This document shows positions 42,931 to 56,149 of a stretch of DNA of 64,000 bases, one piece after another. The stretch is from Phytophthora sp. 'mugwort'. Lineage: Eukaryota > Oomycota > Peronosporomycetes > Peronosporales > Peronosporaceae. How positions within the stretch are numbered: position 1 is the first letter of the stretch; every line of letters starts with the position of its first letter. The translations under genes and the position numbers were made by a program. Location of the stretch: contig JAUCEF010000005.1 of NCBI GenBank assembly GCA_033558025.1, forward strand, positions 2,232,001-2,296,000, given 5' to 3'. The notes below the pieces were generated by a model. The model saw only the letters and a program-made list of their open reading frames with translations. It had not been told where the DNA came from and did no database searches.

Positions 42931-43074
42931 GCTTGCACCCGAATACCGAGGATTGATATAGTACATGCTCGACGTTTTATTAGCGGATTATTTCTTCTGC
43001 AGCCTCCTGATTCCTCTATGAAAACTCACCGTCATGTCTTGTCGAGTCTCCCTCCATACGAGTTCTTATATCAC
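42931..43074. terminator. Shared 3' region of two convergent genes
   Basis: Only 144 bp separate the stop of the channel gene (+) from the stop of the flippase gene (-), so their 3' UTRs probably overlap. No poly(A) signal could be assigned with confidence. Confidence 0.4.
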
Positions 43075-46000
43075 TTAATCCAATGCCTTGGGGGACGGCG
43101 ACGAGCCGTCAGCAGTGGACGAGGAAGGCGACTGCACGCGCAGTCCAACGTCCGAGAGATCCGACATTTGCCCTGCACGAGTCTGAGCTCGGGTATTGCT
43201 GGTTCGGTACGTCCCTAACGCCATCTCCGTCTCGCCAGGGCAGTGCGAGAAGGCAAAGCCCGTGTTACGACGTACAAGCCGTGGCGAATCCATCACCACT
43301 GCGGCGTCTTCACCCTTGGCCAGACGATTCCATTCCCGCATCAAATGAGACGGCTCGGGATAAAACAATACTCGACCGGCTTTAGCAATATAGTTGGGCA
43401 AAATCGCAATGACTACAGACAGCAAGAGACCGAGCCAGAACCATGCTTCACGCACCAGCTGACCTACCACTCCATAGCCGACTTCTGTATCGTAAAAGTC
43501 TGCATTCGTCCATCCAAAAACAGCACAGAAGAAGGCAGTAAACAAGTAGTAAAAGACCAGCGTGCCAATCGTAGACACAGCGTTGGCTCGTGTCCAGTTG
43601 CTCGTCATAAGTGACACTTGCACTGTAGACGCAGTTATCAGGTACGTGTACGACGCGACACCATTAGCCCAAAGCCCTAGGTCGCGCTTATCAAACTGAA
43701 GCTTGGATGAATCACTGGAAAAATACCAGACGATCGAGCCATTCGAGAAAAATGGCACTGCGTAGACCACATAAGCATGCCATGCGCCTAACACACACCA
43801 ACCGAAAAACGAAAGCCAATTGAACGACCGGTTCTTCAACCCGTTCACGTACAACGTCGGGTACTGCATGAGTACTGCAGGCGAGACATCTTGATTGTAC
43901 ATGGCAATGACAACGATCGGGATCGTCGTGAAGAGCGCATTGTAAAGCGTGAAAAAGATGCTGAAATACATCAATAATCCACTGTACATAGTTTCCATTG
44001 CCAAGAAAAAGTTTGACATGGACAATGCCACATTCTTCATGAATGAGAACAAAATGAGCTTGGAAATCCGCTTGTAGCTGTAGTTGCCATGGACCAACAG
44101 TAGACGCTTTAGATAATGGAATTCGGCGATGGAATAATCACTAGAGAGAACAGCTTGTCGTCCCTCTTTGCCGCTGATCCCGACACCCACGTTCGCGGCC
44201 TGAATCATTGGTACATCATTGGCACCGTCACCAATAGCAAGCGTAATATTGCCTGGTGAGAACATGAGCGTCGGTTCTGTCACGAGCTTCACCACTGATG
44301 CCTTTTGAGAGGGCGAGCAGCGACAGCAAATGACTGATTTACACTGTGTCGCTACTGCCAAGAAGAGGTATTTAATGTCATCATCCAGCACTAATGCCAA
44401 GGTTTTGCCATCAATCACCATGGCAAACTCCAGTTCTTCATCAATAAAGTCCCCACTGCTCATACTACCAGTGCCGCCTGTCATGGTATCGATTTTCGGC
44501 TCGAAATCATGGTCACATAGATCTCGATCCAAGCTGTTCTCGGATATCTCACGGTTTGGTAACGCCGGATACACCTCGTCGTAGTGAGCAGGACTATCGG
44601 TCGCTATAGCGTCAGCACCGGCGTGTTCACGGCGTGGCAGACGTCTCCGTTTCTTTCGTGCTTCAGCTTCTTCATCACGTCCCACCAAAGCTAATTTCAC
44701 GAGATCCCACAAGTACAAAATGGCTCGCTTCAAGGCTTCCCATAGCACACTAACTGCCGACGAGGTTTCATCGGATCCCCACTTATCCTCGACAAGATCG
44801 ACGTACAACTCCTCAAGTCTGGTACGTAGAGAGCTTTTATCGCGTTGACCCAACACGATCACGTCCATATTATCGTCGATCACGTGTGACGACATGCCGA
44901 TACTAAGTGCTGTTTCCTTCTTGTCACCTGTGAGCACCCAAAACTTGATACCAGCTTTGCGTAGAGCACAAATGGATTCCTCCACGCCGTCCTGTAGTCG
45001 ATCTTCAATAGCTGTAGCGCCCAGTAACGTCAATTCCACTTCAATAAGCGCCGAAACCTTGGCAATCTTAGCAGCACGTCCCTCCATAGAAAACTCGGCC
45101 TGGCGATACAACTGATGCCATTGGTCATACTCTTCCTGGGTAAGACGACGCATAGCAGTCGTTAAAGTTCGAAGACCTTCTGACGCATACTCCTGCAAGT
45201 GTCCACGCGTCACGTGCGCTACTCCCTGAGGCTGAGATTTCGACAATAAGTCGAAAATGACGTCATCTGCGCCTTTGCAGTACAGCACAATGCTCCCATC
45301 AGGGAACCGCGCGATGACTGACATCCGTTTCCTGTCGCTGTTAAATTCCAGCACATTAAGCACTTCAAACGACATCTGTCGACCTTGAATGAGCGTGTGG
45401 CATATAGATCCGTCACGTGACTTGAGCACGTAGCCGAGGTCAGCAGCAGCCAACACCAATGCCTCTTCATCTGGAGACGACGCGTTGTACTTGATCGCCG
45501 GCGTTTGGACCGAGCACGAGTCACTACTCGACGTTGAAGGCGTCACAACGTTCGTCTCTGGGATCACCGTGTTGCAAATCGTCAATAGCAGCAAGAAATC
45601 GTGGATCTCCTTCTTCGTCGAGTGATTTGAGTTCAATCGCGTTAACAAGCGGCCATCATTAAAGCGTGTGCCTGGTTTCGCTGGTTTGGCAGGATCCACT
45701 TCAATGTCGTTATAGCGAAGACCTGCAATGGTGCACTTGGCAAAGATCATCTCATTGCAAGTCAGTGTACCAGTCTTGTCGGAGAAAATGTACTGGATCT
45801 GCCCCAAATCCTCGTTAATATTGCTATTGCGAACTTGTGCAGGGGTATCAGTCTTGACATCGTACATTTCCAGATCGTTTTCAATATAACGCGCATGAAC
45901 AAAGCGTACACCTTCCATTGTCACGTACATTGAGAGCGGGATCAAGTTGTTAAACAAAATCACATAACTCAAGAAGATGTAGCCGTTCGAGTCTTCCTGA

Positions 46001-47945
46001 ATATACCACGGCGTCGAGTCATCAGCCAGATCCAAGTTCCAATTGTTATTGCCTAGTGTACAGGCGATAGAAATGCCAAACAGCAGCATCAACACCAGCA
46101 CAAACATGGTATCCAGCGTCTTCTCTACAAAACTCCGCTTCAACGGCACAGCGACTGAGTTCATCTGGACTTTTGTCTCTTTACCAGTGTAAATCACAAG
46201 TCCTAGCGTCCACTCGGCGTTGCGGCTTTCACTGCCTCGCAAGATCAAATTATCCATCGTCAAACTGGTTTCATTGTCTTCCTTGTTGGCATCCGTCACT
46301 GCGTCATCTGCGACTTTCCCCAGTCTTAACACACCGTCAAAGTAGAATAAATCCTTGTTGGGCACATCGCACTCCACCTCGAGTGTATGTCGTTCCAAGA
46401 TCTCTTCAGCAGTCAAGAAATGCTTGGTACAGCTGGCTACCTGTCGGATTTTTAGGTTAGTTTCACCGTCTAGATTGGCTGTTTCCACGTAGCATCTGCC
46501 ATCCAGACGACTCGTGGCCAGTAGAACGCAGTCCGCCGGTACCTGATCGCCATCTTTCAGTAACAAGACGTCGCCCACTTCAATATCTTGCCACGTGCCG
46601 TCGATGTGCATGATCTCGTCCAGTACGTCACGACGCACAATATGCGCAGGTCTTGAGTTCACCTGAGCGTCTCCTTTTTGTCGACGACGATCTTCAGTCA
46701 CGTCCTTTAATGCTGACGTTGCAAAGACAATGAGCAATGGCGTGAGACTGGCTACGGGACTCACAGGCGAAAAATCAAAGAAACAGAGCGCCACGACGAT
46801 AGTTGTGTACAGATTCGCCAGTCGGCTGAACTGCATCTTGAGAAAGACAAACAGGAAATTGTAGTACGTATACTTGCTCGTGACGATGAGGTTGGAGCTG
46901 AACACGGGCGTGTCTTCCTGGGTCTCTGCTTCCTTCAAGCGCTGCTTCTTGGTCTTCAAAACATCGGGTAATGACGCTGATACACCTGATTGACTACGAC
47001 GCAGTCGGTTATTTGGGATGCCAGGACCTACTAGAAGTTTACGACGTGCTGACGGACCCACGTCTTCGTCCATCTCTGCTGACGGGTTAATTGACAGCGT
47101 CTGGTGCAGCGAATTAACCCGCTGTGGGGACGGCATCATGGTCGCTAGAGCAGCACGGTCGCACTCGCGCTGGTTCTGTACTGCCTTGACAATACGACGA
47201 AGCTTCCAGCCGTACATGAATCCGGTAATATTCAGCATAGTGAGCAGGATAGAGAAGAATCCTTGCATAAGCACTGACGTGCCGCTGCTCACACTGTTAA
47301 GCTTGCCGTTGTAGCCCTTGTAGTACCAGATAACGTCCACAAGCAGTGTGAGTTGCATGCCAATCTTGTAGCTGAGTAAAAACTTGGGTACGAGAAACTT
47401 GGTGCCGTGCCAGCCTAGCACAAGGGTGATATACAGGATAAGCACGGGTACTGTCGCCTGGAAGCTCAGACCGAGGATAATGGGGAAAATCCGCAACGAA
47501 TTAATGACCGTCTGCGACACGATAGTAAACTTAAGTCGACGCCGTGTCTGGTAGATGGTCATACCCTTAAGGAAGCAGAAAACTTGCTCAAAGAGGTTCC
47601 AGAGCTTGGTTTCCGCGTTCGGTTTCGAGTCAGACGCTACTGAGTCCGCCATGCTATTAACGAGGGGGTTAGTTCATTGTTAACGTGTTGCGTAATCTTT
47701 AAGGTGACGTACCTGTCAGCACGATACCGCAGCGAGATGATGTTGCGCTGTTCTTCCTCGTTGGTCACGCCCGTGAACGTGTTGACGCGACGTAGGTTCT
47801 TGTGGGCGTGTAGCTGCGACTGGGTGGTCGAGGGCGGGGGCGGAGGCGCCACACCCGTTCCTGACGAGGCAGAAGGCACCTGCATGTCCAGTGTGTAGTC
47901 GGTCGAGCTGTCGGACGGCGAGGGCACGGCGAACTCGACGCGCAT
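43075..47945 (-). CDS. P4-type ATPase, phospholipid flippase
   Basis: Two exons, 47945-47713 and 47653-43075, join through a 59-bp intron (GTACGT...TAATAG) to give about 1603 aa. The protein shows the whole P4 order: a first membrane pair, the actuator motif DGET (about 473-476, where P4 enzymes have DGET for TGES), the phosphorylation motif DKTGTLT with catalytic Asp703, then K-G-A-D-D and L-T-G-D-K-K-E-T-A, the hinge G-D-G-A-N-D-V-P-M-I, and a C-terminal domain with six more membrane helices. It is longer than typical (1100-1350 aa) through an N-terminal extension and an acidic insert before the hinge (about 1095-1180). The enzyme should move aminophospholipids from the outer to the inner leaflet, usually with a CDC50 partner; no CDC50 gene is seen here. 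Assignment is firm, substrate unknown. Confidence 0.95.
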
Positions 47946-49038
47946 CTCGGCGAATGGAATGCCTTCCCCTCCCTTATGTCTATTTCTGAGGTGAGCTGCT
48001 AAATACTGCCGCTCTGACTTTAGAAGAAGGGAAAAAAGCGTCTGATTGGCCCTAACCCTACTGTGTAATCATTGCGCATGGAGCAGAGAAGGTATGTTGG
48101 GATGAGGGAATTATTCTGGATGGAGGAACGTCAAATTGTAGATGTATGTATCATGCATGATGAATAATATTCATGACATCGTATGATTTTATGACAGTGG
48201 ATGGGATTGTGATTACTTGTGTAAATCCAGCCTTGTTGGCTTGTGGCGAGAGATGTCATCAGCATTTTGCCGAGTCTCGGCAATTTGGCGACAGCGAGCG
48301 CGCATGTGTGCGTAGTGTACTGAAATATGCTTCATTCTCGTGGTAAGGACACTTTTTTCGGTCGCCAGGATCCCTCGAGACTTCGAGATTTGCGTTCTAC
48401 GAGTCGTTGCGCTTTGTCATGTCATGGACTCCGTCAAGTCAGTTTTCTCGAGTCTGGATTGTTGTGGATCTCTTGTGCCAGTGCCGGACCGTTGAGATAC
48501 GAGACGTTCAGGCTTGAAGTATTCTGATCTGCAATTTGCGACGTGCCAAGTATCCGTTCGTCGTGGCAGCGCTCACGTTTTGGACACTTGACGGGTGACT
48601 AAGACCCGTTTTAATCGCGCTGACTACTGTACCATACATGTAGTTGCAGAGCCGCCTGTACCATAAATAACATTTTGGCGCTACATTATGTTGATTGGTA
48701 ATAATTGTAACTGATTAGGAAACGGTCGCAGTAACGTTTCGACCGTTACACTACCTGTACATCCAAACAAAAGATGGCTACACTCACTTCAACCTAAACT
48801 CCTACCATGCTATACATGCATCGAACGTATATCATTCCTATGGCTCAATGTGCAGTGTATACAATACATATATCCACTGGCACTGTACAATGTACATCGC
48901 GCACCTCAGCAGTAAAGCACGCAACGTGAAGGCACAGATTACCTCCTTGCGCCCTGCTGATCCTCTGTCTTTCTCCACTCCCCCGACCAGCGTACTCATG
49001 AATTATCTGACTACTTCACTTTAAATAGAAATTCATAC
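47946..49038. other. Divergent promoter region
   Basis: About 1.1 kb between the flippase (-) and the IQ/SAM/ankyrin gene (+). It is AT-rich near 48100-48200 and 48650-48900. Short frames such as 48327-48527 show no motif. It presumably holds two promoters. The + strand CT-rich stretch ending at about 48990 could be an initiator or splice-like tract upstream of the second gene. Confidence 0.5.
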
Positions 49039-52000
49039 ATGTGCAACCGCCGCCACTTTTCCCAAACGACGGACTTTTGTGGTTCAATGAAGCAGCAGCA
49101 CTATGGCCAGCTTCAGATCTTGCGTGGCTGCGTTCCAGCCGTGGAGTTAGAAAAGGAACCACGCTCATCTCGATCCTGGTCGTGGGTCTGTTCGGCGCTT
49201 GTGAGTCGAGACAAAGCCGAGTGCCATGTGAACGTCGTCGAGAGCGTATTCGTAGCCAAACAGCAGATTTGGTCGTGGTATTTCACACACGCGGGCGTCG
49301 TACGCCGTAAACCGCAGAGTAAACTCACTGCAGATCAAGTGCATCGTGCGTTCGTCCAGTCCGCAGCTCAAGCCGGCAGTGCCGACGCGGCTGTGGATCC
49401 CATCGCCGTGTGCTGGTTCGAGAAGAACGACACTCCGGCGGTCGTGCCCTTCCTCACTGCGTCCGATTTCTTGACCTTCTTGCACTCGGTATCATCGAGC
49501 AGTGCGTGCAGCGCTGCCGTCAGCATGTTCGTCCGACCGCGAGGCGACTTAAATCCGTCTTGCTACGCCAATCTCGAGCATGAGTTCACGTACGTGTTGA
49601 GGATTAAGAGACTTTGAGGCTGGTAAACACTCACATTTGTGTCTGTATAGGCTTCAGAAGAGCGGACGTGGACAGAGTAAACTCTGTTGGTTGGCGCTAG
49701 GTGGTCAACGGATTGCGAGCAAGGACGTCAAGTTGAATACCATCGTGAAAGAATTAATCCAACATGTCGTCAACTTTATCGAGAAGAACAAGAAATGTCG
49801 AGTAGTGCGTTGCGTCTCGCTCTTGATAGTGGAAGACAATGGGAAGCTGCACTTGTGGCGAACTTCTGCGTGCGAGACAATCTCAGCTGCAGTAGCGTTA
49901 AAGCCCGTCGCTCTGACGTTTCCAGATGCACTTGTATCGACCTTTTCGAGTTCGTACGAAGGTCCACGCGCCATGAACAAACGACTGATAGCACGTGCTC
50001 GAGCTGAAGACGCACGGGCTCCTGACGAACGGGTAATAGAGGCAATCATGGCTGCTCCAACGCTGCAGTCCAGCAGAATCTCAAGTCAGTTTCTACCTGT
50101 TTCAAGTGCTTTAACTCGTTTAGATCCACTCGGAGAATTGGAAAGTCGACGTCGTGCCAAGCTCGAGCTCTGCAACTCCAGCGACTGGGAGGAAGCGTTG
50201 TCATTTCTTCCTGCTACTTCATCACTGTCCCGAGGACGTCGACGCACTGTGTCGGCAGCTCACCTCATGTCGAGTCAAAAACGCGGCTGCTGTGGAGATT
50301 TCTGTACCATGTCCATGGCTGAATTAACTGTCCGACGGATGGAGCGCAAGAACGCGTCGACGCTCCGTGAACGAGCAGGTGACGCTCGTAAAGGCCAACG
50401 ACGTTCTAGTGTCGCCACCGCCACCGCCGCTGCAAGTGCCTTCCTGGAAGCCCATCGCACGGACGATTTGTTAGGCCGCTTAGCCGAGCAACGGAAGCCG
50501 TCGTCACCACAGAGATTGCAACGTGTTGTGACGCTGGAACCTCAGCCATTGACGCATACGATTCCGTTCAAACTTGTCGCTCAGACTCGAGCTGAAAAGC
50601 AGCTTGTGGATCTCTTTATTCGACGATATCAAGGCGGAGAAGACGGCGAGTACCTGGCCGAAGCGTATTACGGAGATGGTGAACCTCTCGGCGTCACATT
50701 CCCAGGCTATTACTATCGAGACGTGCAGGTATGCGCCAACTGCTACGAGTTTTACATGCTCGTGGAAAAAGTTCGCATGAAAGCTTTAGACGACATTGCA
50801 CGGCGTGACAAGACGAGCTTAAGTCGTCGGAGTCCAGACAAACAGGAGATCGCTTCACAGCATCAACGGATACAACGACCCACAATTCTTGAGAGACGAG
50901 AAGAGGAAGAGGACGAAGACGGTGATAAGTTGCGGCACGTCTGGGAGAAAGTTTGGGCACAGACGTTCACTGTGGCTGCAGCTATCACCAAGAAAGACGC
51001 CGCTGAGCTGTACAGCTTTGTCAATCCGCACCCTGCTGTAGCACTGGTCATGAGTGGACTGGGAGCTTTATTGCTGGGTTCACGAGGTGGAGACTGGGGG
51101 GAATTGAAACGCGTTATCACTCAAGATCAACTGCTCTCTCGTTTGCATCGTGTGGACCTGGACACGCTCTCGGAAGATGCCGTGATGCTGGCTGCAGCTC
51201 ATGCTCGAAACCCGCTCTTCACGCCCGCACAGATCGCACCAATTAGTTCATGTGCCGCACGCTTCTGCGACTGGATCCGGACGGTACTGCAAGCTCTGGC
51301 GTGGAAGCAGAGGACGCACTTACAAGACTTAGAGACGCGGCACATGCTTTGCTTCCTAAACCCCGAGCTCCTGCCGCCGGACGTCGCTGGTTCTCAACTA
51401 CAATCACAAGTTCAACGCGAGAGACGGAGAGGGAAGAAGACCAAGCCAAATGACTCTAGTACCTCCAATTCTCGACGTCAAAGTCAAGAAAAGCAGGTCG
51501 CTCGACGTGCCATTCAAGCGCAGCAAATGACACGTTTATCAGCACCGTCCGGGCTTCAAGACGGCGTCTCTGGGAGCACATCCGACAAGAGATTCACGTG
51601 TCAGGATGGAGTCACACAGATACCATACACTATCATTGGACAGCCCGTCGGGCAGACTGTCAAGTGCAACCTCGTCGTCTTTCACGACTTTTTTGACACT
51701 CTGGAAAGCACGCACGTCTTTTTCCGGCCCATTGTCGCGCGAAATGTAGGCGCTCGAGCTTTGTTGTTCAATCTCCCTGGTCAGGCAGGATCTTCGTATG
51801 CTGTGGACGACCAAGCGCACGAACAAGACAAGCTCGTGTTGAACAACATGTGGCTGGCGCGTCGAGTCCACGAGCTGCTCAACTTCTTGCAACATACGAC
51901 CCAGTTTGTGACCACAGGTGCTCCATTCCATCTCGTTGGCTTTGGCAATGGAGCCAACGTCGCCACTTGCTACGCCGTGCTCTATAGCAAAAGCTACGAC

Positions 52001-55000
52001 GAGTATTTAAAGTCGCTCGTGCTCTTCAATGGCTTTGCGAGCGTGGACGCCCAGCTCGCTGCTGTCCTTCATAGTGCCGTCAATGTGTTTACTTGTTTGC
52101 CACTGACACGTCCAGATTTGCCCGTGTCGTTCTTCAGCCAATTCCTCTTCTCCGAAGCGTATCTACGCAAGGTTGACATGAACTTAGCGCTCAGTATCTA
52201 CACAGCCGTGACCAACGCCATTACGCTTGATGGTCGCATCCGCTTATGTCGTGGTGCGCTTCGCCATGTGGATCTTAGTTCGCAATTGAGGGAGATCGCT
52301 GTGCCACTGGTGCTCGTTCAGTCGGTGGAGAACACGCTCGTGGCTCCTACAAACGTTGATCCGTTCCTGCAAGGCCGTGCCAGTATACAGCATGTGTGGT
52401 CTCATCAACAACCACATACCAGTGACTTACGTACCAAGACTCGGGCTCAGTTGAGGAAGACACTAGCAACACCACATAGTGCCTTTGTCTCATGGCTTCG
52501 AGCTGGACATGAACTCCGTCAAGAAGCCAAGACTTACGTTACCGAAGTGATTGACATGCTTGTGAACTGTCAAGTGGAATTTCCGGAGAAAGAGCGGCTA
52601 GTTGCACAGGACGAGCCTCCAACAGCAACAGCACAGGAGCAAGCGTCAGCAGACTCAATACCTCAACAAACCTATGAACCCCAGCTTGAAAAGTCTGAAC
52701 GTGTTTTCCAGGAGACACAGCGCACACACGACGCTCAAAAGGTTGCGCACGAGAAGAAAAAGTGGCTGCATCAGCAACAGCACGAGCAGCTTCTCCATGT
52801 CGAGTCTACATCCGTAGCTGGACCAGTATCAACGCCGACTAAAGAGATCCCAGTAACTCAATCGGTTGTGCCTCTGGACATGCTGCTGCCTCCTGCTCTT
52901 CCCTCTACAGTAGCGTATTTGCAGCAACCATCTAGCGAGGATACTGACACTCAAATGACCTACGACTTCGAGAGCGTGCGAGCACAACTTCGTGCCGAGG
53001 AGGAACGTCTCGAGAAGGAAGCAGACGCGCACCGTCGACAACAGCGCACTGCGACCGAAGAGCGGATGGCGGTCTTACGAGACGAGCAAGAACAGCGACG
53101 ACGCGAATGGGAACAAGAGGATCGTGATCGACTGGCAGCACTTGAGACACAATTGCAGACTCAACAGGCTGAGCGGCTCGCAGCATCTCAACAACGAGAT
53201 CTATTGCAACTAACACAAGACGAAGCTGTACTTGCTGTGGATCACAACCCCGTCTCAGCAACATCTTCGTCTACACTATCGAAATCATCCGTCGACATGC
53301 CGATACAGGTGTCAGCTCTGTTTGTAGACGAAACACGACAGCAATTTCGAAAGCTGCCAGAGCTTCCGAGTCTGTTTGACCAGCTCGAGGCTGAAGAGCA
53401 AACTCGCAGACGACGCGAGCAGAAACGACGAGCTTTGGGACCTGGTCTCGTGGCTAAAAGTCATCTGACAGGCGACCAGTACGACGACGTGCGCGCTTCC
53501 TTACAGCAAAACTTTCGTGAAGACACGAAGGCAAACGAATCCAATGTGAAGCGTGAATTGAGACGGAGACGTGACGCTCAAGCAACGCGAGTGCAAAAGT
53601 ACCTTCGTCGCTTCTTGGCCGCACGTCGAGTTGCTCGTCTTCGTCGGGATAGGCACCAGGAGCGTGTCACTAGCTTTGCTGGTGGCGAAATTGTGCGAAT
53701 CGCTCGAGGCCGACTAGGACGTCGACGTTTCCGTCGAGTGGTCAAGGAGAAGGAGGAGGCTGCACGACGAGTGCGTGCTGCAATGCTCATCGAGAGCGTC
53801 TTCCGGGGTTTTTCTTGCCGTGTAGCATACCGCGCCAAGCTGCGAGACTCCAAGGCGAGAGTGCTGGAGCGGGTCTTTCGTGGTCATCTTGGTCGCAAAC
53901 GGGCTCGAAGAGTCCGTGACGAGCAAGAACGACGTCGTTTTCAGAGCCGAAACGCTGCCAAGCTGCAAGCCACGTGGCGTATGTATGTCGCGCGCGGGGA
54001 GTTCCTTCGTGTCCGGTTCTCGGAGCTCGCGGCGCTGGAGATCCAGCGGATGTTTCGTGGTTTCTTGGGACGTCGACAAGCTGGTCGCAAGAAACAGTGG
54101 CGGGATGCACCACCTGGAGCCGAACGACTAGCGCTTGGACTGCAATTGATTGAAGGCTCCAAGCAGGCGTTTGAACGGCAGCAGAGCGAGCTGGATGCGC
54201 TGCATCGCGCACAAGAGGCCGCCGAGCGCCAAGTGAGCGCTGTCCATCACGAGCTGCGTCAAGCTGAGCAGGAGCTGGCTGTGCTCGAGCACGAGCTCCA
54301 GGAGATCGACCAGCTGGACGCCGACGTGCGTGAATTGACACATGAAGCTGAGCGACTGCATGCTGGTGGTGTTGAGGGATTACTGCGGAATCACCGTTCA
54401 TCGTCACAGCATCAGCCTCTGGGCAACGGCGTCCCTCAAGCTTCCTCTTCACTGGACGACAATGATGGTCGTCCACCGTACGAACTTGGAACGCTCGAGT
54501 CGAAAGAGGCTCTCAAGAAACGCCAAGCTGACGCCTATGCCGTCGAGATGGCGCTCAGCATCAAACGCAGTGAACGGGAGAAGAAAAAGCGTGATCTGGA
54601 AGCGGAATTTGCGGGGGCCTTCGCTGAAGTGCAACGAAAACGCGAGGCGCTCGCAGCACTGGAAGAGCGTCTCGCTGACATGGAGCAGACTCGTATGCGG
54701 AAAGACCGCGAGTTTGCGCGTCTGCAACGTCATTTGATGGAGCTGCTGGAAGAGCAGAAGCTGGAGCTGGAAAACCTGCGTGAAATGGGCATTGAGCTCG
54801 AGACCGCGACGGCCACGTCGGCAGCGGCGGCGGCAGCAACCGCGGCAAAGGCACGTGAGCACGAGGCGAGATCGCAGGCCATGTTCGAGTCTACTGAGGA
54901 GCTCATGAAGTTCCAGTTCATGTCCATGTCCTTGTCGTACTTCAGCTCGCTCAACATGCTCAAGAACCTGCGCGATATCAACGCCGACACCACCGCCGCG

Positions 55001-55855
55001 GCCATTACGACGACTGCGGAGACGGCTGCTACTGCTGCGGCTGCCGCGGCCGCTGCCAACCTCACGCCGGTCACTGCCGCTCTCGCCAAGAAGAAGATGG
55101 GTGGCGATGCTATCAGCGACTTGCTTACTACTGTCGCCCAGCGCAAGCAGCAAGAGGTCGCCCAGCAGAGACGCGAAGAAGAGGAAGCTTTGGCGCCAGG
55201 CAAACAGCAGCCGTTACCTGAGGAATTGCGCGCGTGGACGGTGGACGACGTGGGCCGATGGCTCGACAGCTTGTCATTACCGCAGTACAAGGCCGCGTTC
55301 CGTGAGGGCGCCGTCGACGGCGAGTTCCTCATTGAACTTCGTGCCGAGGACATGGCGGACGTCCTGGGCGTCTCACATAAGCTCCACGTGCGCAAATTGC
55401 TGGCCGCTCGTAGCAAACTTTTGCCACTGACAGCGGCGGAACGGGCGCAACTGGATGCCGTCAACCACGAGGCGAACGCAGCTCGAGCACGCGGCCAGGA
55501 ATCCGACGAGATCTCGTTGGAAGTGGACACCGTCTTCTCGCAGGCGCGTAATGGGCGGATGAAGCGGCTAGTGGAGAGTCTGGATGCGGGCTTCCCGATC
55601 GACAGCGAGGACGACAAAGGCAACACGCTCTTGCTGCTCGCCTGTCAGAATGTCAATCGAAAAATGGTGGAGCTCCTAGTTGCTCGTCGAGCTAACGTCA
55701 ATCACCGCAATGCGCAAGGCAACACCCCACTGCACTTCGCAATGGCTTACGACGGCGAAGGCGTCCTGGGCGAGTACATGATCGCTCACGGCGCCGACGA
55801 CACGATCGAAAACAACAGCGGCCTCACACCCTACGACGGGCTCACAGCGGAGTAA
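49039..55855 (+). CDS. Giant multidomain protein: pseudo-hydrolase, IQ motifs, coiled coil, SAM, ankyrin
   Basis: Two exons, 49039-49589 and 49651-55855 (intron GTACGT...GTATAG, 61 bp), give 2251 aa. In order: an N-terminal region of unknown fold with a C-x2-C pair near 540; an alpha/beta-hydrolase-like domain (about 855-1107) whose nucleophile elbow reads G-F-G-N-G at 947-951 instead of G-x-S-x-G; a Gln/Glu-rich coiled segment (about 1110-1450); about five IQ-type basic motifs (about 1495-1665) such as R-V-F-R-G-H-L-G-R-K-R, likely calmodulin sites; a long coiled coil (about 1675-1900) and an Ala-rich stretch; a SAM domain (about 2042-2110) with W-T-V-D-D-V-G-R-W-L; and two to three ankyrin repeats (about 2148-2250) with G-N-T-P-L-H-F-A. 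It is probably a cytoskeletal or flagellar scaffold regulated by Ca2+-calmodulin, by inference. Met at 49087 is an alternative start. Confidence 0.85.
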
Positions 55856-56149
55856 AAAACAGGTAAGTAGATCACTGGTGAAAGCTCATGTAGAATAGTA
55901 CGAGGTAAACAAAACAAATTGGATAGAGACATTCGCTCCAGCTCGCACCGTTCGCGACCTGGGACGCTTTAGTTTCGCTGTTCACTCTGCTGGCGTGAAA
56001 CAAACTTCACACCGATTAGATAATACATACGCACAGCACTCGCCTGCCGCCTTCGCACTTGGTATCATACTATGATGACAATCCCCGTTGCTCAGAATCG
56101 CAATTATTGGCGAAGTCCTCGCTTCTTTTGGATGTCGTATTCTCGTAAT

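Noticed and set aside
54730..55626. 298-codon - strand frame inside the IQ/SAM/ankyrin gene, and similar ones at 54449-55153 and 53787-54476
   Set aside because: They are Ser/Ala/Arg-rich antisense readings of coiled-coil and Ala-rich codons, with no own start context or motif.
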